Position numbers and translations under genes: made by a program. Shown piece after piece: positions 53,103 to 62,404 of a DNA stretch of 64,000 bases (within the stretch, counting starts at the first letter, position 1; each line of letters opens with the position of its first letter). The DNA comes from an uncultured bacterium. Its GTDB lineage: Bacteria; Cyanobacteriota; Vampirovibrionia; Gastranaerophilales; Gastranaerophilaceae. The notes beneath the pieces were generated by a model that was not told the origin of the DNA, searched no databases, and saw nothing but the letters and a program-made list of their open reading frames with translations. Location of the stretch: positions 44,615 through 108,614 of the forward strand of contig CADAYE010000006.1 in assembly GCA_902792085.1 (NCBI GenBank), read 5' to 3'.

Positions 53103-54047
53103 ATGAGAGCAGTTATATTAGGGAAAGGTTTAATGCTTGCAAATATTATACTTGGCGTCATTGATGCAGGAGTAGAAATTGCAGGAGTTTTTCGTTATGA
53201 TTACACTTCAAAATCAAGACTCAAAATCATGCTTGATGATTTTTTTACCCCGGCTCCGGAAGTTACGCTCATAAAAAAACTTAAATTAAATCAAATAAGA
53301 CTAAAATCTGCAAATTGCGAGGCTTTTCAAAAACTTATGGTGTCCTTAAATGTAGATTTAATCATAGTAGGAACATGGAAAGAACTTATTTTGCCAAAAA
53401 CCTACAATATTCCTAAAATTGCCACGGTCAATGTGCATCCGTCACTGTTACCCAAATACAGAGGCCCAAATCCTTATATACAAACAATTTTGCATGGAGA
53501 AGAATATTCGGGAGTGACTATTCACCTTGTAAATGATGAGTATGACGCAGGTGCAATCTTAAAACAGGAAAAAGTTAGAATTTATAATGAAGATACATCA
53601 AGAGAACTGCGAGAAAGAACAGTATCAAAAGCAAGAGAACTTGTTGCAGAATTTTTAAACGACCTTAATGAGAAAATTTTAACCCCTGTCAACCAAAACG
53701 AAAACCACGCAACATATTTCCCAAATATTTCAGGTGAAGAAATGATGCTTGATTTTACACTCCAAAGTTCTGATGAAATTTCACGAACCATTAGAGCCCT
53801 GCATCCGTTTTTACCAAGTTACATCACATACAAAGAAGTATTTTTTACAGTTGACCCGTATAATTTTAGAATAAGCAAAACTACAGTAAATTACCCTGCA
53901 AATTCAATTATTGCAAAAAATCCTCAGACAAATTCTCTGACAATTGTATGCGCCGACCGTAAGGCAATACAATTTAACAACCTAAAACTTTACCGTAAAA
54001 AAGGGGTTAAACAGTACATCAATAATTATGTTGATGTAATAAAATAA
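53103..54047 (+). CDS. methionyl-tRNA formyltransferase-like protein
   Basis: A formyl-transferase fold: VNVHPSLLPKYRGPNPYIQT carries the Asn-x-His catalytic pair and the SLLP/RG loop, and GVTIHLVNDEYDAGAIL carries the catalytic Asp, the same three residues used in Fmt. A C-terminal domain of about 110 residues follows. The N-terminus (MRAVILGKGLMLANIILGVI) is not the GTPDFA-type start of housekeeping Fmt, so a sugar- or other amine-formylating enzyme is possible. 314 residues. The ATG lies 7 nt after an extended -10 box. Confidence 0.82.
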   Translation: MRAVILGKGLMLANIILGVIDAGVEIAGVFRYDYTSKSRLKIMLDDFFTPAPEVTLIKKLKLNQIRLKSANCEAFQKLMVSLNVDLIIVGTWKELILPKTYNIPKIATVNVHPSLLPKYRGPNPYIQTILHGEEYSGVTIHLVNDEYDAGAILKQEKVRIYNEDTSRELRERTVSKARELVAEFLNDLNEKILTPVNQNENHATYFPNISGEEMMLDFTLQSSDEISRTIRALHPFLPSYITYKEVFFTVDPYNFRISKTTVNYPANSIIAKNPQTNSLTIVCADRKAIQFNNLKLYRKKGVKQYINNYVDVIK

Positions 54048-54049
54048 AT

Positions 54050-54283
54050 TTAACCCTTAAAATAATCACAAATCAATTTACTTTCTCTGCGAGAAACAAG
54101 ATGTTTAATTCGGTTTGCTATCGAATTATTTTTTAAATCATCAAGTTGTTTTTTTAGGATTGCTTTCTCAATTAACACTTTATTGTATAAATCTGAACAA
54201 ATATCACTTTTATCGATATGCTGTTTTAATTTCGCCAGTTGCAATTCTTTTTCGTGTATAGATGCAATTAGTTGTTTTTTCAC
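54050..54283 (-). CDS. small coiled-coil protein
   Basis: A 77-residue, Lys-rich helical protein (SIHEKELQLAKLKQHIDKSD, then IEKAILKKQLDDLKNN) with heptad character, ending RRESKLICDYFKG. The start is GTG with AAAGG 11 nt upstream, which is acceptable but not ideal. It converges on the formyltransferase gene (2-bp gap). Function unknown; coding status moderately supported. Confidence 0.5.
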   Translation of the reverse strand: MKKQLIASIHEKELQLAKLKQHIDKSDICSDLYNKVLIEKAILKKQLDDLKNNSIANRIKHLVSRRESKLICDYFKG

Positions 54284-54364
54284 TTTTATACAGACCTTTC
54301 TACTTACACATGAAGAATATACTGTTTTGACAAATTTAAAATCAACTTTTTAGGTGATTTTGAA

Positions 54365-54913
54365 CTAAACTTTTAATAAATCATACTCATAACCGAGTTT
54401 TAACGCTTCAATATTTTTCGGAATAAGATTTGCTTTTCTGGCAGGAATTACATTATGCAAGGCCTTTTCCAAAGTTTCAAGCGAAATCAGTTTGCTGACT
54501 CTTGATAATGCTCCCAAAGCCAAAATATTTGACATCTTTATATTTCCTAATTTTTCCTGTGCAAGTTTTGTAATAGGTACAAAGATATAATTGATATCTT
54601 CTCTCGTCTTTTTAATCACAGCAAGAGAGGAATTTACAATAATAGAACCGCCTTTTTTAACCCAGGAAATATATTTGTCAAACGATGCCTGATTTAGAAC
54701 AATAATAAAATCTGCACTTGATTTCTGGACTGCACTTACATCTTCATCAGACATTACAACAGTACAATTAACCGTTCCGCCACGCATTTCCGCACCGTAA
54801 GACGGATACCAGGTTACATTTTTATCATCAATCATAAAACCGTTAGCAAGAACTTCGCCTGCCAAAAGAACCCCTTGTCCGCCAAATCCTGCAATTATAA
54901 AGTCTTTTTCCAT
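54365..54913 (-). CDS. 2-oxoacid:ferredoxin oxidoreductase, gamma subunit
   Basis: The 182-residue gamma (VorC/KorC-type) subunit, which completes the CoA- and TPP-site assembly of the four-subunit enzyme. The GFGGQGVLLAGEVLANG nucleotide-like loop, MRGGTVNCTVVMSDEDV and NSSLA are typical. GAGGAAATG lies before the ATG. Last gene of the operon: ferredoxin, alpha, beta, small ORF, gamma. Confidence 0.9.
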   Translation of the reverse strand: MEKDFIIAGFGGQGVLLAGEVLANGFMIDDKNVTWYPSYGAEMRGGTVNCTVVMSDEDVSAVQKSSADFIIVLNQASFDKYISWVKKGGSIIVNSSLAVIKKTREDINYIFVPITKLAQEKLGNIKMSNILALGALSRVSKLISLETLEKALHNVIPARKANLIPKNIEALKLGYEYDLLKV

Positions 54914-54930
54914 ATCATTTCCTCATATAA

Positions 54931-55065
54931 CTACTTATTTATTTTAGTAAAAGAATCTTTTTTTATATTCAATTCTAACTTTGCTTTTAAATATTTTGCA
55001 ATATCTCTGTCTGTCATCTTTTTGACAGTCTTTAAATTTACACCTGACAACTTATTAATTTTCAT
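54931..55065 (-). CDS. small protein inside the vor/kor operon, 44 residues
   Basis: MKINKLSGVNLKTVKKMTDR followed by DIAKYLKAKLELNIKKDSFT and a short end, strongly basic and helical. AAGGA lies 8 nt before the ATG, inside the end of the beta-subunit gene, and the start overlaps that gene by 11 bp. It fills the 141-bp space before the gamma-subunit gene. Unrecognised. Confidence 0.55.
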   Translation of the reverse strand: MKINKLSGVNLKTVKKMTDRDIAKYLKAKLELNIKKDSFTKINK

Positions 55066-55819
55066 TATTTAAATCCTTTGTAATATCCTTATAAATACCC
55101 GGTTTAAAAATCTGCATCATTTCATCTCTTACACGTTCGTGCGCCTTTTCGGGAGTCATTCTCCAATTCGTTGGGCAAGATGAAAGAATTTCAACAAATC
55201 CGAAACCTAAACCCTTCATTTGAACTTCAAATGCTTTTTTAATAGCCTGTTTTGCTTTACGAATATTAGGAACACTATCTAGCGAAACTCTTGCGCTGAA
55301 AGCAGTTCCGTCACAAAGAGCAATATGTTCCGCTATTTTTATCGGATAGCCGTAATATTCAAGATTTCTACCGGTTGGAGAAGTCGTTGTAACCTGACCT
55401 AAAAGGGTTGTCGGTCCCAACTGACCTCCTGTCATGCCATAAGTTGTATTATTTATACAAATTGCTGAAATTTTTTCACCTCTTAAAGCCGCATGCATAC
55501 TCTCTGCAAGTCCGATTGAGGCAAAATCACCATCCCCCTGGTAAGTAAATACAAACTTGTCAGGGCATGCCCTTTTTATACCTGTCGCTTCTGCTAATGC
55601 TCTGCCATGAGGTGCTTCAAGAGAATCAACATTTAAAAAATCATAAATAGTTACCGAACAACCGATAGAACACGCAGCAATAGTATTTTCGGTTAAACCA
55701 AGTTCTGACAGGCACTCACCGACAAGGCGTACTGCAACACCGTGGTCACATCCCGGACAAAATGTGTATTTTGCATCTTTTTTAAATGAATCAGGTATTT
55801 TAAAAACTTGTGTTGCCAT
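55055..55819 (-). CDS. 2-oxoacid:ferredoxin oxidoreductase, beta (TPP-binding) subunit
   Basis: 254 residues with the TPP/Mg motif starting GDGDFASIGLAESMHA and the cofactor-binding INNTTYGMTGGQLGPTT loop, plus FCPGCDHGVAVRL near the start. It forms the active site with the alpha subunit and oxidatively decarboxylates a 2-oxoacid, reducing ferredoxin. The start abuts the alpha stop (TAATG). KOR (2-oxoglutarate) versus VOR (branched-chain) cannot be settled from sequence alone. Confidence 0.92.
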   Translation of the reverse strand: MATQVFKIPDSFKKDAKYTFCPGCDHGVAVRLVGECLSELGLTENTIAACSIGCSVTIYDFLNVDSLEAPHGRALAEATGIKRACPDKFVFTYQGDGDFASIGLAESMHAALRGEKISAICINNTTYGMTGGQLGPTTLLGQVTTTSPTGRNLEYYGYPIKIAEHIALCDGTAFSARVSLDSVPNIRKAKQAIKKAFEVQMKGLGFGFVEILSSCPTNWRMTPEKAHERVRDEMMQIFKPGIYKDITKDLNNEN

Positions 55820-56883
55820 TATATTAACTCCTCTATCTGATTAACTATTTCTTCAGGTGACGGCGGAGTGCCAACACCCTTGTGAATAAGTTTGACAGGT
55901 ACTTTCCCGTTTACTGCAAGCTTGACATCCTGAACCATTTGTCCCATATTAACTTCAACACTTATAAACATTTTCACCCTTTGTGACAATTCCTGTAATC
56001 GTTTCGATGGAAACGGGAACAAGGTAATCGGTCTTAGAATACCGACTTTTAACCCGTTTTGTCTGCATATTTTGGCTGCAGTTTTGACATTTCTTGAAGT
56101 GGAACCGAAACTAACAAGAATAATATCTGCATCTTCTGTTCCGATTTCTTCCCATTCTGTTTCGTTTTCCTCAATTGTTCTGTATTTTTCAAATAATTTT
56201 TCAAGGAATACACATTGATTATCGGCTAAAGGAGCATACGAACGAATTATTCTTGCATCTCTGCCTTTTGCCCCCGACAATTTCCACTGTGAATTATCAA
56301 TTTCAGGATACGGATATTCTTTAAATTCAACCGGTTCCATCATTTGTCCCAATAAACCGTCTGCTAACAATACGGTCGGATTACGGTATTTCTGCGCAAG
56401 ATAAAATGCTTTGTAAGTCAAATCTGCACATTCCTGAACAGTTGACGGAGCAAGAACAATGAGTTTGTAATCCCCGTTTCCGCCCCCTCTTGTAGCCTGA
56501 AAATAATCACCCTGAGAAGGATAAATATTACCTAACCCCGGTCCGCCACGCATAACACTGACCAAAACAACAGGCAATTGGTCAGATGTCGCATAAGATA
56601 AACCTTCCTGCATTAATGAAACAGCACATGAAGAAGATGATGTCATTGCTTTTACACCGGTTGAACATGCGCCGATTGTCATATTTATAGCGGCAAGTTC
56701 GCTTTCTGCAGAAACATATGCCCTGCCAAGTTCCTGCATTTTTCCGCTCATAAACTCCCCTATCTCGCTCTGCGGAGTGATAGGATAACCGAAATAGCAC
56801 TGACAACCTGCCAAAACAGCAGCATTTGCTATTGCATAATTTCCCTTCATCAAAACTTTTTTATCTGTAATTGTTACCGTCAT
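55819..56883 (-). CDS. vorB: 2-oxoacid:ferredoxin oxidoreductase, alpha subunit (VorB/KorA-like)
   Basis: 354 residues. The pyrimidine-binding domain contains CQCYFGYPITPQSEIGEFM and the AESELAAINM segment. MTSSSSCAVSLMQEG and MRGGPGLGNIYPSQGDYFQA are closest to the form usually annotated VorB (3-methyl-2-oxobutanoate). The domain II tail VEVNMGQMVQDVKLAV matches the family. It follows the ferredoxin gene by 24 bp with AAAGG upstream. Confidence 0.92.
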   Translation of the reverse strand: MTVTITDKKVLMKGNYAIANAAVLAGCQCYFGYPITPQSEIGEFMSGKMQELGRAYVSAESELAAINMTIGACSTGVKAMTSSSSCAVSLMQEGLSYATSDQLPVVLVSVMRGGPGLGNIYPSQGDYFQATRGGGNGDYKLIVLAPSTVQECADLTYKAFYLAQKYRNPTVLLADGLLGQMMEPVEFKEYPYPEIDNSQWKLSGAKGRDARIIRSYAPLADNQCVFLEKLFEKYRTIEENETEWEEIGTEDADIILVSFGSTSRNVKTAAKICRQNGLKVGILRPITLFPFPSKRLQELSQRVKMFISVEVNMGQMVQDVKLAVNGKVPVKLIHKGVGTPPSPEEIVNQIEELI

Positions 56884-56907
56884 TAAACTAACCTTTCAAA
56901 AAACAAA

Positions 56908-57120
56908 TTACCCTCTGTAAACCTCTGTAATAGCTAAATCAGGACATCTTGTCGCACACATGGCACACCCCAAACATTCACCGTTTGGATCCTGAAATTC
57001 TACCACTCTGTTTCCTAAATTATTTGTATCATCACTGATTTTAATTAAATTTTTAGGACACTCTTTTATACACAAATAACAAGCCTTACACTTTGATTTG
57101 TCAATTACAATGTTACTCAT
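56908..57120 (-). CDS. 2-oxoacid:ferredoxin oxidoreductase, delta (2x4Fe-4S ferredoxin) subunit
   Basis: A 70-residue ferredoxin with two clusters: CKACYLCIKECPKN and CLGCAMCATRCPD. It passes electrons from the TPP site to free ferredoxin. AGAGGGG precedes the ATG. First gene of the operon. Confidence 0.93.
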   Translation of the reverse strand: MSNIVIDKSKCKACYLCIKECPKNLIKISDDTNNLGNRVVEFQDPNGECLGCAMCATRCPDLAITEVYRG

Positions 57121-57301
57121 GTTATCCCCTCTTTAACTCTATACATGTTCTATACTAACACTAACTAAATATTTTATCTTCACATTTATTTTTTCTGCTT
57201 AACATTTGTAATAAATATGCGTAAATTATTTTACTAATAGGTTATAAGTTGATAATATTAGCATGTAGGGATAGTTATATTTTAATGTTAAGGGATTTAA
57301 A

Positions 57302-60300
57302 ATGGCTCAGGATATAGAAAGAATAATAAGTTTACTCAATGATATGCAAAGGAGTAATGATACAAATGCGGACAGTTTTGACCGTTTGCTGACAAGTATA
57401 AGTTCAAGGCTTGATATGACAGGTTCGAATACAAATACAGAACTTTTGAAGGCATATATAAATGAACTTGCAAAATCGGTGGATGAAAAATATTCTCAAA
57501 CCCTTAACAAATTCGAAGATATCGAAAAAGCGCTCAAAGCAGTATACAACTCGCAGGAAGACCATGTCAAAAATGATGATATGAAAGAACTGTTTGATGT
57601 TTTTTCAAAAAATGTGAATAACTTTTATACAGAAGCACGACAAGAAAAAGCCATTTTGGCAGGCATTGAAACAAAGCTAAATGATGTTGCAACAAACAAA
57701 ACAGACAAAGAAGATATTTTGAGAACCATATCCCTTTTAAGAAACGATCTTGGCAATATTAATCATACTTACAAAAACACAATAGATGATATTAATACGA
57801 CTTTGAAAACAGTTTTGGCAAATGTTAAAGGGCTTGACCCTCTAAAATCCGGCGATACCGCGAAAGCACAGATTGACATTATATTTAAGGCAACAAATGA
57901 TGTAGTAAATCTTCTTAACGAAATTGAATCAAAAGAAGATAATCTTGAAAAAATACTAAACAATGTTGCAACAAACGAAGATTTGAAAATTACAAAAGAC
58001 ATAATTGATGCAATATTTGAAAAAACAAATGCGATTGAAGAAAGGCTGAATTCTAATATTCAAAAAGACGATTTAGGTGAAGTACAACTTGCTCTTAAGA
58101 ATATATATAAAAAAACAGAACAAAATATAAACAGAGAAGATTTTGAGTTGGTAAAAAAGCAAACAGAAGATATTTTATCTCAAACGGATGAAATTAAACA
58201 GACATTGAGTCAAGTAGCACAGGATATAGAAAAAGCCCCTGATGCATCTGAACTTGAAAGGAGTTTATCGGAATTATTTGTTCAGATTGATAATCTCACA
58301 GGGATGATAAATTCTTCGGATACGAGTAGTAATGCAGATATTAGTGCAGAATTAAATACATTAAAAGAGGAACTTGAGGTAATCAAAAATATTGTCACGG
58401 ATCTAAATGAAGCACTTGAGTCAAGAATAATCAACGACCTTGATACCATTAATGATTTACAAAATGAACTAAAAAGCATAGTATCGGAAATTTTAGGAAA
58501 TGTACCAACACAAGATAAAATTGAAAGCATTTTACACAACGGTCTGGCACTTGAAGAAATTAATGAAAAAACAGATGAAATTTCAAAACAACTTGAAATT
58601 CTTCCAAAAATTCAGGAAGATGTTGAAGATATAACTTTAAAATTACCTAATATTGATGTCTCTAACGAAATTGCCAACATATATAACAAAACAAATTCTA
58701 TTGAAAATTGGCTTATTTCTTCAAATATTAAAGAAAATTCTGAAAAAATTGCGACTCAAATTGAAAATACTTCGACTTCGGATGAAATTGCGCAAGTACA
58801 GTACACCACAAACGAAATTATTTCGGTACTTGAAAAACTTACGAAAAGTTACGATTCCGAACAAATAAATGAATCCGTTAAAGAAATTGGAGTAAAACTT
58901 AATGAAATTATTTCTACAATAGACGGTAACAAGCCTGATGTGGGAGATTCTGCAGTTTATGAAAAACTGACAGACATTGAGCGTTCAATAGCAGAAATAA
59001 GTACAAAAGACGATTACTCAAATGATGATGAATTTAACCAACTTCATGATAAATTCGCACAGTTACGGGAGTCTATTAAAGATTTAAAACTTGATATTGA
59101 AAAACAATTTTTGGATAACCAAAAATATATAGCAGATAATGTTACTTCGGTAAATGAATTTATTAAAAATAATACCCTTGCAAATAACGAATATATCAAA
59201 GAACAACTTCATACAATAAAATCATTGATAGAAGCAAATTCTTCAGATTTTGCCAATATATCAGACTCTGAAAATTCGGATTTAGGATATGTCAAAAAAT
59301 ATTTAAGCGATATAAAAGATTTACTTCAGGATAATCCCAAAAGCGGGTTGTATTCAAAAATTCTTTCACTTGAAGATTCCCTTGTAAATAATCAGACTTT
59401 TAACGAATCTGCATTCTCTCAGATTATAGATAAAATTAATGAGATAAAATTTGATAAACCGGTTTCGGAAGGAAATACTCAAATTGAACAGGCAATATCG
59501 GAAATAAATTCTTTGAAAGAACAAATTGAAACCCTGACGATAAATTTTGACAATAAAGGTATTGATTCAGATTTAGATAATTCTGATGAACTTTATGTTT
59601 CAAAAATTGAAAATTTTATTTCAGACAAATTGAAAGACATAAGCAGCAATATTTCAGAAATAACGAATGCTTCGGACAAAAAAATTACGGAAAGTTTCGC
59701 TTACCAAACAGAACTTCTTGAGCAAAAAACTGCACAATTACAAAAATTAATATCAGAGATAGAGTTAAACAACAATATAAACAACCCTGATTTCAACGAA
59801 AAACTTTCGGATACAAATGAAACACTTGAAGACTTTAGACAGGAATTACAACTTGTTTCTACTGATGTTACAGAAAATATCTCAAAACAGACAACAGATA
59901 TTTTAACAGAACTTGAGCCGATAAAAGAAATTCTTGAAAAATTGTATAACAATTTAAATTCTGCGAATTTGAGAAATGAAGTTGAAGAACTTAACGATTC
60001 TTTGCTTTCTGCTCCTGAACTTGCAGATTTGAGCGCAGATATTGAAGATTTATACGGCAGATTAACGGAGAAATTTACAGAAAACGAAAATAATCTTAAA
60101 GATTTTATCCTTACAGATACCGATTCAATAATAATCAAACTTGATAACTTGAAAGATTATGTTGAAAAATCTCTTGATGCTATTGTTCCCCCTGATGCAG
60201 AATCAATGAAGGAACTTCAGAACTTTGTTGCAGACATAAGAGATTTTAAAGACTCTCAGGAAAAATTGATAGTTAATAGCGTTGATAAAGTTAAGCAAGA

Positions 60301-62404
60301 AATCAAAGCGCAAAGTGACGAAATTAAATCAATGCTCACTGTTGCAAACAACAATGACCAAATTCTTGAAGCAATTGAAGAACTTAAAAAAAGTTTTAAG
60401 GCAAAAGCACCAAAGAAAACATCAAAAACTAATTATGAAGATACGGAATCAATTGCAAATATTGAGTTTAATCAGGGCATACTTGACGAACTAAGAAAAG
60501 AATTTGAAAGATATTCAAAACAAATTGAAGTTCTCTCTGACGATAACAAGCAAATTTCAGGAGTACTTGATGGTATAAGCAAAAAACTTGAAAATATCAC
60601 ACTTTCTCAAATTTCTGCTTCAAAAATCGCAAATACAAATGAAGGTGAAGAACTTGAAGATGATGATTTTGAAGTCAGTGAAGATGATATTTTCGGCGAA
60701 GATAAATTTGATTTTGTACAGGCATTTGACATTCTTCAAAATGATATCAAAAATCTGAAAGATACAATTGAGGAAGTTAAAAAGAGTTCAAACGAGAAAG
60801 AAACATCAAAAATTCCTTCTATCAATAACAGTGGGGTTGTCATGAGTATCAACTCTAAAGTTGATGAAGTACTAAAAGCACTAAACAATAATTGGTTAAA
60901 CGATATAGAAAAATATATAAAAACAGGAAATATCGCAGTTAATTCAAAACTTGATTCGATAGAATCAAAACTTGATGTATTTGTATCAGATACAACAAAT
61001 ACGGATATTTTGAATGAAGTATCCGATACTTTGGCTGATGTAAATGATTCTGTTTCCGAAATTGCCCCCAAAATTGAGGATATGGGAACAAGAATTGAAG
61101 ATACGATAATACCAAAAATTGATGGTATCACACCTAAAATCGAAGCATTAGGACCTGCAATAGAAGAAAAATTAACAGAAAACGATAAAAAATTGTCCTC
61201 CATGCTTGAAGAACTAAACGAAAAAATTACTCAAATAGGAGATAACGACAACAGCATCGAAGAATTAAACAATATAAAAACTCTTATTGGAGAACAAAAA
61301 ACATATATTGAAGACCTTGAACCAAACGAAAAACTTGAAGCGTTTAAAAAGTGTTTGGATGAAATATCTTTTGAAGTTAATGCCTTGGCTGCTGATTCAA
61401 ACGCTGACAGCGAGAAATTAAGCAAAACTATCAAAGAGATGAAAGAATCTTTGATGAGTGCAGTTGTGACAATATTTGATCAGGTGTCATTTATTGAAGA
61501 GACTGAAGATATTAAAGATTTTGTTGAAGAAAGAACAGACGAAATTAATAAAAATATTGCACAAATTACAAAACAACTTCATCAGATTACATCTTCAGAT
61601 GAAAACAATGGCTATACATATTCAATGCAAGATATTGAAACGGATTTGGCAAAATTAAGACTTGCACTGCAAGACAGCCAGCAGGTAGATTTAACGGAAA
61701 TCACCGATAAATTACATTCAATCACAACCTCAGTTGATTCTTTGACTCAGGATGAAATGAAGGAATTGAAATGCGAAATTTCTAACCTGAAAGAACAGAC
61801 GGAATTTCTTATTGCAACATCTGACAAGTCTTACAATGCGCTTAATTCCGGTTTTGAAGGATTTGGAGAAAAAATCAGCGGTAATATATCAGTTAAGGTT
61901 GATGAACTGTCAAAAATGCTTGAAAGTTCCGCACAATCAGATAGAGTCGTCAGACAGGCACTTATTTATATGGGAGAATGGATAGATTCTGCAACAACAA
62001 GTATAAATAAAATTTCTACAAATTCTGATGAAATAAGCAGAATTAATGAAGTTCTTAACGGAATAGAGGATTTAAAAACATCTGTCCATACTCAGGTAAA
62101 CAACACTATTGAGGAAAAATTTGCAATCAGAAATAATCAAATTGAATCAATTGAAGAAAAATTTGAGGTTTTAGGTTTGCAAATTAAATCGATAGAAAAG
62201 CAGTTTAACAAAGTAGAAAACCTTGAAAATCAATTAATTCAGCAACAAGAACGGATTGACAGGCTGGAAATGAGTATTGACAAATTGCTATCTATAGTAG
62301 AAAATCTTGATGACCCAGGTATTACACGAAAAATGGACAAGATAGAAAAACAACTTTCAAAACTCGGAACAAATGTAGAAAAATTGGCATCGTATGTTGA
62401 CTAA
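57302..62404 (+). CDS. giant coiled-coil protein, 1700 residues
   Basis: No enzymatic domain is recognised. Almost the entire length is heptad-patterned Leu/Ile/Glu/Lys/Asn sequence (for example KLDSIESKLDVFVSDTTN, SIEKQFNKVENLENQLIQ). Breaks occur at Asp/Ser/Asn-rich joints and at one very acidic patch (EELEDDDFEVSEDDIFGED). No signal peptide or TM is seen, suggesting a cytoplasmic filament or scaffold, unless it is exported by another route. Similar short motifs recur (EISEI, NEILN), hinting at internal duplication. AAGGGATTT lies before the ATG. Its end overlaps the GlcD-like start by 11 bp. Confidence 0.75.
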   Translation: MAQDIERIISLLNDMQRSNDTNADSFDRLLTSISSRLDMTGSNTNTELLKAYINELAKSVDEKYSQTLNKFEDIEKALKAVYNSQEDHVKNDDMKELFDVFSKNVNNFYTEARQEKAILAGIETKLNDVATNKTDKEDILRTISLLRNDLGNINHTYKNTIDDINTTLKTVLANVKGLDPLKSGDTAKAQIDIIFKATNDVVNLLNEIESKEDNLEKILNNVATNEDLKITKDIIDAIFEKTNAIEERLNSNIQKDDLGEVQLALKNIYKKTEQNINREDFELVKKQTEDILSQTDEIKQTLSQVAQDIEKAPDASELERSLSELFVQIDNLTGMINSSDTSSNADISAELNTLKEELEVIKNIVTDLNEALESRIINDLDTINDLQNELKSIVSEILGNVPTQDKIESILHNGLALEEINEKTDEISKQLEILPKIQEDVEDITLKLPNIDVSNEIANIYNKTNSIENWLISSNIKENSEKIATQIENTSTSDEIAQVQYTTNEIISVLEKLTKSYDSEQINESVKEIGVKLNEIISTIDGNKPDVGDSAVYEKLTDIERSIAEISTKDDYSNDDEFNQLHDKFAQLRESIKDLKLDIEKQFLDNQKYIADNVTSVNEFIKNNTLANNEYIKEQLHTIKSLIEANSSDFANISDSENSDLGYVKKYLSDIKDLLQDNPKSGLYSKILSLEDSLVNNQTFNESAFSQIIDKINEIKFDKPVSEGNTQIEQAISEINSLKEQIETLTINFDNKGIDSDLDNSDELYVSKIENFISDKLKDISSNISEITNASDKKITESFAYQTELLEQKTAQLQKLISEIELNNNINNPDFNEKLSDTNETLEDFRQELQLVSTDVTENISKQTTDILTELEPIKEILEKLYNNLNSANLRNEVEELNDSLLSAPELADLSADIEDLYGRLTEKFTENENNLKDFILTDTDSIIIKLDNLKDYVEKSLDAIVPPDAESMKELQNFVADIRDFKDSQEKLIVNSVDKVKQEIKAQSDEIKSMLTVANNNDQILEAIEELKKSFKAKAPKKTSKTNYEDTESIANIEFNQGILDELRKEFERYSKQIEVLSDDNKQISGVLDGISKKLENITLSQISASKIANTNEGEELEDDDFEVSEDDIFGEDKFDFVQAFDILQNDIKNLKDTIEEVKKSSNEKETSKIPSINNSGVVMSINSKVDEVLKALNNNWLNDIEKYIKTGNIAVNSKLDSIESKLDVFVSDTTNTDILNEVSDTLADVNDSVSEIAPKIEDMGTRIEDTIIPKIDGITPKIEALGPAIEEKLTENDKKLSSMLEELNEKITQIGDNDNSIEELNNIKTLIGEQKTYIEDLEPNEKLEAFKKCLDEISFEVNALAADSNADSEKLSKTIKEMKESLMSAVVTIFDQVSFIEETEDIKDFVEERTDEINKNIAQITKQLHQITSSDENNGYTYSMQDIETDLAKLRLALQDSQQVDLTEITDKLHSITTSVDSLTQDEMKELKCEISNLKEQTEFLIATSDKSYNALNSGFEGFGEKISGNISVKVDELSKMLESSAQSDRVVRQALIYMGEWIDSATTSINKISTNSDEISRINEVLNGIEDLKTSVHTQVNNTIEEKFAIRNNQIESIEEKFEVLGLQIKSIEKQFNKVENLENQLIQQQERIDRLEMSIDKLLSIVENLDDPGITRKMDKIEKQLSKLGTNVEKLASYVD

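Noticed and set aside
59701..60138. Antisense frames of 145-155 residues opposite the giant coiled-coil gene
   Set aside because: Ser/Phe-rich translations mirror the Glu/Lys-rich sense frame, and no start signals are present.
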